This document shows positions 44,525 to 56,689 of a DNA stretch of 64,000 nt, piece by piece. The stretch covers positions 97,767,235-97,831,234 of the forward strand of contig OY829326.1 in the NCBI GenBank assembly GCA_963691655.1, in the 5' to 3' direction. Position numbers and translations under genes: made by a program. The notes beneath the pieces are model-generated. The model worked only from the letters and a program-made list of their open reading frames with translations. It made no database searches and was not told the origin of the DNA. This stretch comes from Toxonevra muliebris. Taxonomy: Eukaryota > Arthropoda > Insecta > Diptera > Pallopteridae. The first letter of the stretch is position 1. Each line of letters starts with the position of its first letter.

Positions 44525-47510
44525 GGGGTACCAAACATCAACTTTTTTTGACCCATACAATTTGACCCACCCTAATATATATATATATATATTAGCATTC
44601 CTTGTCTTTTTACTACTATTTATGTTTGCTTACTTTTTTTCAAATTCTTGACTTTTTAGAAGAATTCGATTACTAAATTTTTTAGGCCGTGGCAACTCTG
44701 ATCACAATGGAGCGTTCTGGCCTAAGTTTATCCCTTTTTTATTTGATTAGTTTTTATAAATATAATAAAAATATATAAAAGTGGAATAAAGAAACTACAG
44801 GTAACTAATTGGTATCGAATCATTACCAGTTTCAAATTAATGAAATTATTTATTTAATTATTATTTTAAATTTTATTTGTTAAGTTAATATGCCAGCTGT
44901 GTTTCCATTCTAAAGTAGGCTTTGACTGTAGAGCGTCTCCTAACATGATGTTTGCATTCAATTTAGAAAAAATACACTATTGCAAAACTATTTATGAAAA
45001 GAATAGCATAGGAGTCCCTACGGTAACGTGTAAACTACTCTTAACTACTAATGTAATAAAATCAGAGAACAGAAGATGATCGTTAGAAGTCACTGTTTTT
45101 GTGCCCATGGATTTCGATGCCATGTTAAATAGACCAATAATATACGGTAATATCGTCTTTTCTTTGTAACACATTAAAGGTTTCATATTTAGTATTTAGT
45201 ACAATTCAGACATATGGATATGAATACAAAAGGATAATCAACAAAACGCACTTTACCTTAAAAGTCAACAATTATGAGAACTTGGCGTGCGATATATCCG
45301 ATTTGCGAAATGTTGTGGGTGTAACTTGAGCAAAATAAAAAAAAAACAACAAAACAAAAAAAGAAAAATAAGTACACAGTAAAGAATACACGTAAAGAAA
45401 AGAAGAAGGAAGAATCACGCTGGATGGATGTGAGCCTCGATGTACGACGTGATATGCGTTTAAAGTTTAAATCGCCTACTGTAAAAAATATTAAGTATTG
45501 TACAACTTGAGACATAAAACAAAGGGAAAGAGAAAGATGCAAAAGATTGATAAATGAAATGCTAGCAAGGTTAGCTCGGAAGAGAATACAAAAAATGTTG
45601 CTTTTTACTTTAAGAAGATGAGCTTCAAAGTTTCATACATACTTCAATACAAATGTGTAAATTTTGTGTGTTTCTATTTCGATGGTTGTTTCAAGTTCTC
45701 AAGTGCGTCGTTCAAGTTTTCTGCAGGCAGGTTGCAGAAGTCAAGTGGGTGGGTAGCGCTCGTGCACGCCCACACTTAAAGTATGAAACAAAAATAAAAA
45801 TCTCAAACGATACGCAAAAGTTCACACGCGAAAATTTCAAAAACATTGAATATTTTTATGAATGAACTTTTTAATATAAATAAATGCATAAAAGTTTTGT
45901 GTTGAAGGGTAGGGGAAGAAGTAAGTAGTGGTTGAAGAAGAAAGGGGGTAGTGACTGGCGAAGATGGAAGGTGATGCTGGGGTAGAAGGGAATAGCAAAG
46001 TGAAGGAAAAGTAGGCGTGCTGCGAAGTAAACTACACGCACAAAATTACTTCAAAGTTTTGGTTTTTTTTTTTTTTTGCTTTTTCAACTGCGTTAATTTA
46101 GAAATAAATGAAATTATTGTTTCATTATTTTATGTAAAATATTTTCATACGCACTCAACACAGTAGCTGTTGAAAATTGCTGCCTTCCTTTTTATATTAA
46201 CCTACAATGTTTGAGTATACAATTCAAAATTTATGCCCCCCTTGAAGTGTTTTCGAGTGCAAAAGTTCACGTTTTGAAAATATTTATTATAAAATAAGAA
46301 AAGAAGGAAAGAATACGAAACTGAAAAGAGGGGAGGAAGTTCAAATTAATGCCGGAAGTCTTTTTAACATCACATGAATTACACTCTGCACAGAGAGAAG
46401 AGAACTTACTTAACTAACTCGTACATTACATTGCATTGAACTACTAGGCTCCTCTGACACTCCCCCACGCTCGCCATGGATCGCTCATTTCCATTATGGA
46501 TGGCCTGGCCTCTTCCTCTCGCGCTCTCACCCCGATTCTTGCAAAATTCAAATTTTTGCTGAACGAACTTTAACATTTTTTGACAGTTGCGCGTATAAAT
46601 CTTGAAATGTTTTAATTTGTTGGGCAAATCGATTTGTGCAGTCGGCGGGGGAGCGGAGGGGAGGCACGTGGTAGTAAAGTGGTAGTAAAGAAAGAGAGAG
46701 GGAGTTGCGAAGAGTGGATTCAGTTAGTACTTCATTTTTGTTGTTGTTACTTCATGCCAGTTGTTTTTGCAACTTTTCGCAGTCATTGCGTATGATTTAT
46801 GAATGACATTTCAACTTTTTTTTTTAGTTGTTTCTTTCGTTTCAAATTTTTCTTCTTTTGAAATTTTTTTTATATTTCCTTGTTGTTGTTGTTGTCGGCA
46901 TAAAGTTTGCGCGCAGAAAAATGCGCAGAAAAATTGCCAATTCTATAAAAACAAAAAACTAAAAAAAAAAAACAACGAATAAAAACAAGACGAAAATCGC
47001 TTTAACGTTAGCATCACTTGCGGGTAACAAATGTGCGACGCGTATTTACCTTTTAACTGATATTCGCGCCATTTTTCATTGGGGGGTAACTCAACGGTTA
47101 CGTTTCGTTTTTCTCCGCTGATTTTTGTTTTTTTTTTTTTTATTTTGCCTGCCTTGAATTTATGTACGGAGGAGCCTTGCTGTGGAGCCTGGGAATAGGT
47201 TTGTTTTTGGCTGGTTGATTCGCTGGTATGCGCTTGCAGTCACAGCCGCGTATATGTGCACACGTTCATATTTATGTATGTATATAGTTTTGAATTGGCT
47301 TCGCATAGCGTAGATTGAGTACTTTATCAAAAAAGAAAACCCAAGTGCTTTAAAGGATATCGGCGTAATGGTGAGGTGCCTAGTTTCGTTTTGAATAATT
47401 GCAATAGTGTAAAATGTAACGATTCTTTAAAGAACTAAGTATTTGTTATTCAGTAACGTTTAATTGGTATCAACAACTATTTAGATACTGCTAAATAATA
47501 CCATCTAGAT
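44525..47510. other. Non-coding DNA
   Basis: No gene recognised. (TA)n lies at 44572-44594. A purine-rich strand (GGGTAGGGGAAGAAGTAAGT onward) spans about 45905-46020. Short frames at 45258-45542, 45653-45865 and 46406-46627 have no domain. Around 46630-47250 the DNA is less AT-rich, with TGTTGTTGTTGTTG at 46881-46894, but shows no defendable exon. Confidence 0.45.
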
Positions 47511-48660
47511 TAAAAAGTTTCCGGAATAACCACCGTGTGGCGCTCCCATCGTCCCGATTTGAGTTCTGTTTTTTTGTTAAGTTGGTGCATCTGTTGTTGA
47601 TATTCCCTCTAAATCTTAGCGTCATAGCTTGACATATGCAAAAGTTACGTATCCAAGAGTACATCTATCTCTGTGTGTGTTGGCGATTTTTTACAATTTT
47701 ATTAAATTGTATTGTATTAAATTTTGCGTAAAAAACGGATTTAATGGTGCGCGAACGTTGGAAATGTTGGGAAAGTGTTTCGGCAACGATTCTCTAAAGA
47801 AAACGGTTGTTTACCAGTGGCACGAGCGGTTCAAAAGTGGTCGTGAGTCAATCGAAGATGATGAACGCAGTGGTAGACCATCGACATCGAAAACATTGAT
47901 AAAGTAAAAGAAATTTTTGTCAATAACCGCAAATTAACCATCAGCGAGATAGCGGAGGACTTGAACATTGCCTATGGATCCGTCCAAGACATTTTGGTTA
48001 ATGATTTGAGTTTCCGTTGTGTAGCAGCAAAGTTGGTGCTAATTTCATGCAAAAAAGAGACCGTGTTGACGTCGCAAAAGACATGATTTGCGAGGCTGAA
48101 TCCGATCCCACATTCATCAAAAGGATCATAACTGGAGACAAGACGTGGGTTTATGAGTACGACACGCAATCCAGACATCAGGCAAGTGAATGGCGTTCAC
48201 CAAATGAGCCAAGACCAAAAAAACCACGTCGTTTTCAATCAAAAAATAAGGCAATGCTCACGGTTTTCATGGATTACAACGGTGTAGCGCATCATGATTT
48301 TTTTCCAGAAGGCCAGACAGTAAACAAAGAGTATTATTTGGGCGTTGTTGACCAGAGTTGTGGACAGAAAACTCATGGATTTTGCACCATGATAACGCAC
48401 CGTCCCACAGTGCCATCATTGCCATCCAATAGCCGCCGAATTCACCTGATTTGGCTCTCTGTGACTTCTTTCTGTTCAATCGGGTTAAAAAACCATTACG
48501 GGGAACGCGTTTCAGCAGCCGAGAGGAAGTAATGGAAAAATCGAAGGAAGCACTGGTCGACATACCGAAAACCGAATATAAAAATGTTTCGAGGATTGGA
48601 TCAAGCGCGGACAAATTTTTTAAAATCAATCGTATTTGCTTGAAACCTCTCACTTTTAGG
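47511..48660 (+). mobile_element. Mariner element, internally deleted
   Basis: A mariner-family transposase remnant with about 195 bp of leader. The left terminus may lie near TTAAAAAGTTTCCGGAATAA (about 47510), but no matching right terminus is found after the transposase, so the element seems 3'-truncated and no TA pair can be assigned. Confidence 0.7.
47707..48640 (+). pseudogene. Mariner transposase remnant (DD34D type)
   Basis: Blocks in order: IKFCVKNGFNGARTLEMLGK and FKSGRESIEDDERSGRPSTS (first HTH, to about 47893), then by a frameshift ENIDKVKEIFVNNRKLTISE and EDLNIAYGSVQDILVNDL (second HTH), then in a third frame RDRVDVAKDMICEAESDPTF, TGDKTWVYEYD (first catalytic Asp; the usual TGDETW has Lys), SEWRSPNEPRPKKPRR, EGQTVNKEYYLGV. 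After another shift: WTENSWILHHDNAPSHS (second Asp), NSPDLALCDFFLF (third Asp). Only about 23 residues separate the last two instead of 34, so about 11 are deleted. Clearly inactive. Confidence 0.87.
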
Positions 48661-49330
48661 TTTTTGAGGTTGCTGAATGCGACCCTGTACTCAAATTTTC
48701 TCTATCACGTCTGGGATCTTCGGTATGGGGGCTGAAACCCATAATTTTGGTATGCGCGTTACCAAAACAATATTTGCAAATTTTTTTAATTGAAATTAAA
48801 GAACCATCATTTCTCTTTCCAAAAACTCTTAATTTAAAAAAGTTTATTGGATAGTTTTTAAAAAACCGCAAAAATTTATCTTGTGACAGCGGTGTCGCTA
48901 TGGTATCGAAAGGGTTAACAGTTAAGTGTCCCCATGCAATAACAAAACGAATAATAAGAGTAAAAATACAAAATACTGGTGGAACAAGAGGCAAAGTTTG
49001 AGAAAGGCTTCATTGCTTATTGTAGAAAAGTAATCGTTGTTACTCTTTTTTGAAGGTCAAATGACAAGTAATGTAAAGGCGGATTTAACGACCGACTGCC
49101 GCACTCTCTATTCGTTTTTTGTTTTTTATATGTCGCTTATACGCTCTCAATTTAAAAGATCAAAAAATTAAAAAAGAAAATGAAAAAAGAGTGCGGCACT
49201 CGATGTTGAATGCACTGAGAGAATAATAAGTTCGGAAGAAGAGATTTTATTTATATTACAGAGAAAACTAATTCTTTTCATTGCAATTACAGTGTACAGC
49301 ATGCAGAGAATTATCTTTCGTAACTTGTTC
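48661..49330. other. Non-coding DNA
   Basis: No gene recognised. A short imperfect hairpin with GCCGCACTCT and AGAGTGCGGC lies at about 49097-49200. Confidence 0.45.
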
Positions 49331-49337
49331 CCTTAGC

Positions 49338-49649
49338 GCCTGGTTATATTGATGCTCGGTATTCGACGAACACAAAACATTTTCTCCCGTGCTCGGTCAA
49401 GGTGGTTACATTCAGCTCGTTGCAGAGTTATTTGTTATCAAAATATACTCGTTTGATTAATACGATTTTATATGTAATGATACTGTTTTGTAAAATAACT
49501 CATTGTCACCCTGAATACTCGGTGTGCTCGGTGTACAATACACCGAGCATATTGTGTTCGGTGTGAGAGTGAGTAAAGACTCTCTCTTTGTGTTCGGTGT
49601 AACAACAATTGCATGGTGTTCGCCGAGCATACTCGCAATATAACCACAG
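49338..49649. mobile_element. 312-bp MITE, hAT-like flanks
   Basis: CCTTAGC flanks both sides (49331-49337 and 49650-49656). Inverted termini: GCCTGGTTATATTGATGCTCGG on the left and CTGTGGTTATATTG...ATGCTCGG read inward from the right, continuing with CGAACAC in both. The interior repeats TGCTCGGTGT and TGTTCGGTGT. A 7-bp duplication could be a decayed 8-bp one (hAT), but the terminal CAG-type start is absent, so the superfamily is uncertain. Confidence 0.65.
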
Positions 49650-49656
49650 CCTTAGC

Positions 49657-50865
49657 TCTCATACAGGCTCATAATTTGATTGTGTGTGTTTTGGCTAGAA
49701 CTGCTCTAAAGCAATAGGCATTAACCCATTGTTCGTATCGCAACACTCGATGAATAACTCCCTGATTATTGTTAAGCGCAACACTTAAATTCTTGTGTGC
49801 TACAAATTTTGTTTATAATGTTCTCAAATACGTTTAATCTGGCATTAAGTTAAATAGTTGAGTACTTTTGACTTATTTTATCCAAATCCGTGAGAAAACA
49901 ACAACAAAGCAATCATGTTTACGATAGTCTAATCTTAATCTTTTCATTACTACTTTTCGTCTTCGTTTCCCTCCCCGTTTTCTGATTTCCAGATTACGTT
50001 GACAGTTTCTTTCAAATAGTCCTTTTTCTGAACATACAATCTTCTACATAATCCTATAACATCTGGACCACATTCCAGGATATAAACAACTTAGGTCTAA
50101 CATTTGGTATAAAAACAGATGTAAAATAAATGAAGGAGTCGGAAATAAATCAATGAAATTGCAGAAGTAGTTTTACAAAACAGATTCCAGCGCAAAATTT
50201 CTAAGACCAAGTCAACTACGGGATCTAGAAGATGTTAGATAATACTGGCTGAAATATTTATACCCGTACCCGTTACTCCCCTCGTGGCCGAGACCATTGT
50301 ATAGCAAAGTATTAAGTATATTACTCGAGGAAACTGACAGTAACTGGCAAGCAAAGAATTTTTATTCCGTGTTCGTCAACTAAGCAAATTCAACTAGCTC
50401 ATCAAAGTGAAAAAAGTATGGCTACAGGTTTCTGAATTCGACTTTCTGTGGCTGTATACCATGTCTTAAGACAGTAAATATATCAAATATGAACAAACAT
50501 CAGAGCGAATATAAGTATACGTCTAATGACGTGATTTTATAAGAATAAGCAGCCGTTGTCTTCAAGTATGGTTCCACAAAAATATTGTATCGGAGAATGT
50601 CGGAATACTTCTAAACGGTCGCAATGACTCGTATTATCTAGAGAATGGAAATAGATAAATCAAATTCCTTGAAATCAAAAATTTTCAAAGTTTGACTTTG
50701 AAGAAGTTATGAACCTTATGGATGGCAACTACCCAGTGTGTTTTTTTTAATGATCTGTAATTTTGATTAGAATTAATGTCTGTTTTAAGCACTTCTGTCT
50801 ATTTTAGTATCTCGTTTCGTGTCAACGCATTGTTTTCAATGTCAAGTTTTAAGAATTCTCTTTAT
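49657..50865. other. Non-coding DNA
   Basis: No gene, RNA gene or repeat family recognised. Confidence 0.5.
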
Positions 50866-50869
50866 TTAA

Positions 50870-52657
50870 GGCCACCTTCTGGTCTAGATTTTTCAAAAAA
50901 TTGATTTCTTTTTTTATATATTTTAAAAGTATAGGCTATTAAAAGTATACTGTAAAATTTTCGTATCAATATTTCCAGTATTTCGATTTCTACAGCCTAT
51001 TTGGCAGGTGAGCGCAGAAGCAGGTAAAAGGGCCGACTAAAGTTTTAATTCATTTATCTTGAAACTATATTTTTCTGCACGGTGGGACACAAAAAACAAA
51101 AGCTATTCGACCGATTCGTCTCAAATTTTACTATATAATTCAGAAAACCAGTGCTTATCGCAGGAACTAAAAAAAAGTTTCTACGTTGAATACTTCTTAC
51201 CTTTTATATTGTAAGGACGCAAGTCGGCCCACCCCCTCGTTTGCATCTCACCAGTGGAGTTATTTTATATTGTCATAAATTGTTTATTTTACTTTATTAT
51301 TTCCTTTTTATATTATCATGAATTGCTTATTTTTATATTACTTTATTATTTCCTTTTTGAATTGTTAATTTGTTATTCTTTAAGTGTTATGTTGTTTTTT
51401 ATTATTTGCCAATGAAGGGACATTTTTATTTTATTAAATAATGTAAAATTGCTAAGTCTGAGAAGTATTGTACATTAAAACGAAAAAGCAACCCTGCAAT
51501 TACATAAACTAATCGTCGAGTGGTGAACACACTCATCTAGCTGAATGACGCCATGTTTAGAACTTAACGAAGAAAAGGCAACGAAGCAACAAGCAGATGG
51601 CTTCGAACGAAGAAAACTCTCTCTCTTTCGGCGATCAACAGCAGCAGCAAGCAGACGTATATTCAGGTGAGTGTCTCGTGACGGAAAAGTGAAGGGAACG
51701 AAAAAGTGACTGGGGAAGCCATTTTTGGGACATCGACGTTCCTGTGTGCCACGCACCAGGAGATTCATCGGGATAGGCCACGCCGTCCACCCCAGAATGT
51801 AATATAAGTGAAATACAAAAGAATAAATTAAAGTTAAATAAAATAAAAAATAATATTTTTCTAAAAAAAACAATTAAATAAACAATAGAGAATATTAAAA
51901 CGAAGTGAGTTTGTGTTCTTTTTTTTTGTTCGTCACCTTTTAGTGCTAGGCACTAAAAAGTCCAGGATTCAGATCGACGCTCCTCTGTGCCATGCACTAG
52001 GGGGATTCGAGAGATAGGCCACGCCATCGTCCAGCGGAATTTAAGGTCCAGCGCACCATACGATATATTGTAAGTAGGTGCTCCCTAGTGCCACGCACTA
52101 GGAGGGACCACGAGGACACGCCTTAAGGTAACATAATAAGAAAGTGAAATTAAATAAAATAAAAGATCCCCAATTGAGTGTTGTGTTTAGTATTCGTAAA
52201 TAGAAGGTAGTTCGCCCTGGTCCTTGTAACAAATAAATTTCTGTAGCCTCGAACCCTGGACTCGGCGAGTGATACCTAGGCTAGAGCTTCGTTACAATAT
52301 ACAAAAAGTAATGAAAAAGCGGTCAGTTTTCGTAAAGTAAATTTCAACAACGCGCCATCTTGTCAAATTTTTTTTTTTTTTTTTGTAACTTTTTTTTTTT
52401 TTTTTTTTGTTTTAGATCAATGGAAATTCTAAAACCTGTCCCACCAGCAAGATCCGTTTTTTTTTGAAGAGGGCAATTGTAACACCAATTTTAGTTTACT
52501 TAAAATTATAATTTTATTTTTTTATTATTACTTTTGTACATTGTTAAAGTAATAAAATATATCTACACAGTTTAAATACTATTGCTGATTATTTCATTTA
52601 AAACAAAAAAATCCTAAAAACTCGTCAAATTCAAGGACGCTAGACCAGAAGGTCCCC
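50870..52657. mobile_element. TTAA-flanked MITE carrying a solo LTR
   Basis: TTAA flanks both ends (50866-50869 and 52658-52661). The termini are GGCCACCTTCTGGTCTAG and, read inward from the right, GGGGACCTTCTGGTCTAG (16 of 18). Without the solo LTR and its duplication at 51206-52296 the element is about 0.7 kb. No transposase. Its termini differ from those of both other TTAA elements here. Long T-runs lie at 52370-52384 and 52391-52409. Confidence 0.75.
51210..52296 (+). mobile_element. Solo LTR of an LTR retrotransposon
   Basis: It begins TGTAAGGACGC and ends CTTCGTTACA, with the TG...CA ends and short TGTAA/TTACA inverted terminus of LTRs, and is flanked by ATAT (51206-51209 and 52297-52300). 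A 4-bp duplication fits the Ty3/gypsy group. No primer-binding site, polypurine tract or gag/pol lies beside it, so the internal part was probably lost by LTR-LTR recombination. Three diverged copies of a block with GTGCCA(C/T)GCAC...GGCCACGCC occur at about 51741-51789, 51980-52028 and 52085-52123. Orientation is inferred from the AATAAA-type words in the 3' half. It interrupts the TTAA MITE. Confidence 0.82.
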
Positions 52658-52892
52658 TTAATGCAACATTTCATTCAGCACGCTTTGTAAATTATTTTAT
52701 TAGATCAAGTTTAGGCAAGGAAACAGAGCATTTAATGGGGTTTCAACTCATCATTATTCATTCGCAGAAACATTTTGTCGGTTGAAACCATGTAAGTGTT
52801 GGCAGTACCCATCATGCCTAGTACAAAGCTAGACGCTATTCAATTCATTATTTTGTTGTATTTTTGCATAAATCTATTTCTGGGGTTAACTA

Positions 52893-54350
52893 CACCCTGA
52901 GAAATACTTACCTCTTTTGAAGAAAAACGGCTGTCAAATTGAGGAAAAATGGGAATGATTTGGCGCCATAGAAACGGTTTCCTCATTTAGATATACAAAA
53001 TTTCTTTGAATTGAGGAAATATTTTTTCTTTATTTTAGAGAAAAATTTCTTTGAAAGAAAGAAGTAAATTAAAGAAATATCATCAATTTGTAGAAATTGC
53101 GGTTTTCAAATGAATAATATGTTATTTCAATATGAGAAATTGTAAATAATTTAAGTAAAATTTTCCTCAGTTTGAGGAATAATTTTCCATAAATTGAAGT
53201 AAATTTACTACCTTTTTAAAAAAAAAATATCCTCAATTTATGGAATATTTTCTACAATGTTGTTTTTAATTAAAAGGCATAGAAATCATGTTTTTTTACT
53301 TGTATTCATTTATTATTTTATTTTTAATAAGTATTAAGGTTTAAATTCATACGTATTTTTAAATACACTACAGGCGTCGTCGCCTTGAAATGATCAAAAG
53401 GTCCTTAAGGCCATCAAAAAATTAGAAATTGAAGCTTATTGAAATAGGGGTACAATAGATCTCTTAAGGTCGTAGTACATCACACCCTTTCTAATCTATC
53501 TATCTATCTTATTGAAATTTATTTCTATTGAATATTTTGTTTTTTTTCGCAATATATATACATTTTTTTCACAAAATATATTAACAGCCACAAACACAAC
53601 CGCTTCGCTTGAAATAGAAACGCCGACTAAAAAATTCAAAAGAAAAGCATGGCGTACGCGGTTGTCTGCTAAGGCCAAAAGAGTAAAGCTAGTTTTTTGT
53701 GTATACCAAAATTTTGTATGGAGAACATTTTTGGTATATTCGTCTCTTTTTTACATTTTCTATGCAAAAAGAATATGTAAGTTTAATGATGCCACCTTAC
53801 TTTATTCTAAATAAGGTTATTTGTCCCTTTATGGTATTTTGAAACTTTTGTTTCGTAGCCAAATGGAGCTTAAATTTTTATATGCTGATGTGACTAAATT
53901 TTGGAAAAAACAGGTTTATGGAAACGTCCATTGTTCCATGCACATTTGTGTTAACAATAGACAAAGTAATTCGTAAAAGCTATTGAGTTAAAATTTTATG
54001 CAGCGACGCGTTGTAAGGACTAAGTTTTAGAAAAAATGTATATATGTAGATGCCCATTTACCACACCCGTATTTTCTTGTATTTTACTTACTTTTTTATC
54101 TTACTTTCCTTTAATTTTAGTTTTAACAATTTCATTAAAATTTGGGATTTTATTGCAATTGGTGGGCAGCACCGCAACTAAATTTCCAAAAATGAAGAAA
54201 TAATTTACTTCAAATTGAACACCATGGGTTGCATGAAAGAAACACTTTTTTCTTCATTTTGAGGAAAATTTACATAAACGAGAGAAATTTTCGTGGATTC
54301 AAATTGAGCAAACTTTTTCTTTGTTTTAGAGATGAGTATTTTTCTGGATG
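52893..54350. mobile_element. TA-flanked non-autonomous element, fuller copy
   Basis: The left end CACCCTGAGAAATACTTACC and, read inward from the right (54350), CATCCAGAAAAATACTCATC are similar and both lie beside TA (52891-52892, 54351-54352). The left 380 bp match the copy at 1-388 closely in reverse orientation. The interior has a frame with LEIETPTKKFKRKAWRTRLS (about 53610-53670), possibly a relic of an encoded protein but unrecognised. A SINE tail has inserted at 53446-53508. The right end is more diverged, so the extent is tentative. Confidence 0.45.
53446..53508 (+). mobile_element. 63-bp SINE-type tail insertion
   Basis: The 10-bp duplication TTATTGAAAT flanks it exactly (53436-53445 and 53509-53518). 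It consists only of GGGGTACAATAGATCTCTTA, AGGTCGTAGTACATCACACC, CTTTCTAATC and a (TATC)n tail. This is the extreme 3' end shared with 437-765 and, in part, with the SINE at 33508-33951. It marks a severely 5'-truncated retrotransposition and shows the empty TTAA site used by the MITE at 455-715. Confidence 0.8.
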
Positions 54351-54352
54351 TA

Positions 54353-56689
54353 GAGCATATGTATATTTGCCTATCAAGAAGAATTTGTCTTCACTCGCTC
54401 CCCTGTGTTATTACTTATCCTCCTCGCCTATCTGCCTGATTGTCTATCTGTGTCTAACCCAAACTTAATGTTACTCCTGTTCTTTAAATTTCTTTGACTT
54501 CACAAGAAGATTCGATTTATTTACTTAGCATTATCAATACCACCACTAGACACTACTTCCTCATCACTAAATCTGAGAATATATAAGTAAGTATAACTAG
54601 CTACAAAAGACATTTTCCAGTCTTTGTGTAAAAACTACCACTATACCATAAACTATCTCAAATAAAATATCTACAAATCGAAAGTGTGTGTAGGCGCGCA
54701 ATTTAGTAGTAGTAAAAGGAATAAAAACAAAAAATAAAAAAATTGGAAAAAAGTTATGCACACAATTTAAATACATACAAAAATATAATGCATTGAACTT
54801 CACGAACCTATAAAATGAAAGATGAGACTCCAGAGGCAGCAGCACTTTATCAATGGTTAATATCGACGCCCAATATGAAAATCATAGCATTCATTGTAAA
54901 GTTTAACTTCAATTCAATGAGTTTTCATATACTCATATGCAAGTAGTAAGTTGTTGAAGTAACTATACAATTATATGTATGTATGTGAAATTGTATGTGG
55001 CGGATGCGTGTATGGTGATTAGGATTGACGTAGAAATTACATCAACAATAACCACATTAAAAAATATATGGAAATTTAGTGCTTTACTAATGGGCTTCAT
55101 ATTTAAACTGAGACTTGGGCACATACAAACATTCACAAACACATACATAAGTATAAGCTTCAATAACTCTTGGGGAACTCAACCAAACGTTTTCTTTGTT
55201 GCTGCTCCTGCTTTTTCTGTTGTTGCTGCTGCTGCTGCTGATGATGATCACTCTGTTGATTATGCTCTGATGCTGATGGATTTGCTTCAATGACTGCTCC
55301 CATATTTTTATGTGTTTCTTTCATGACAGACACAAGAAGATTTCAATCGGACGATGTTAATTTTCATTGAGCCGTTTACTTATATATTACATACATACAT
55401 ACTTACTCGAATACATACTCGGGTTATGGTAATGTGCATTTTATGAATGAACGAATTTTCATTGTTAATGTAAATTGTTGTACTTGTACTCGTTTGTATG
55501 TATGTGTGTATGTATGAGCATTTTGTTGTTAGTTGTAATTATGTAAATAGATTTATTTATCGATATTTAGGTTGCTGATATTGTTCTGTTGCATGCAATT
55601 TACTCTTAACCATTGTACAATGTTCAAATGTTAGTTGCATCAGATGCGAAAAGTTTATGAGGCATAGACACTTTTTCAAATGTTGCAAATTTTCAATTTC
55701 TATATGTTCATTCTTCATTTGTTAACTTAACTTGAATTGGCTTGGTTCATTTCACTCTACCACTTAGTCAAGTTGTTCTTGCAACAACATTTCCTCATCA
55801 CCGTCAGTGTTGATAGGCGTATATCCTTTCTTCGTTCTTTATGCTCTGGCAAGTTTATTCAAATAAATGTTTTTAGTTTTTTTTTTTGATTTTTTCATTT
55901 AACAAATCCACACATATAAATCCACAATACTAAAATAAGCATAAGAAGAAAAAAAAAGCAACTAAAAATGACTTAAAACAAAATAAATTTACGCTCTTCT
56001 AAGCAACAAAATCGCCATGCACAGCAGGAAATCACAAATCAAAAACGTTTTTGATTAATTTTTAATAAATGCAAATAACAAATAACATTCGTACCTACAA
56101 ATACACACACACAAACATACATACATACTTATACATATATATATGCATATTCATTGCATATCATCATATGTGGCAAGTATGATTTTTATACTCAAAGAAA
56201 AATGATTGGAAAGTATAGCAAATAAACGAAAATAAAGATAAAGCGAAAGCGATTACGAGAGTTTTATTGTAAGTATCAGTGATAGAAAATTAGGTACATA
56301 TATTTGTAACTTTTTCAAATTTTTCCAAACTTAATGTACCTTATACATTAACTACAATTGACACATTTTAGATACCTACAATTTCTCATTGGCCAAACCA
56401 ATTTTAAAACTTAACTTGCCAAAGTACTGTACTTTCGAAGCTCGCAAGCAACTTCAAAAAAAATTTCCAAATAGAATAATATTTATTAGTGCCGACAGAG
56501 GGCCAAAACCATAAGAAGTTTTTAGAAATTCACCAAAAACTTTTAAGAATATAAAAATCACTAAGATCCTTGATGAGGAATCGTGGCGGATTTCATAACG
56601 GCCGTCTGATTTGCCTGTCTCTATAAACACTGTTATTGCTTTGACTACATTTGAGTTTAGAGTTGTTGGTGGGCTGGACTTAACCAAAG
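54353..56689. other. Non-coding DNA with triplet and tetranucleotide repeats
   Basis: GCTGCTGCTGCTGATGATGA at 55227-55246 and ACATACATACATACTTA near 55389-55405 and 56116-56130 are simple repeats. The overlapping frames at 54963-55293 come from these. No host exon is recognised. Confidence 0.45.

Noticed and set aside
51475..51873. 132-codon minus-strand frame
   Set aside because: It lies wholly within the solo LTR and has no recognisable domain.
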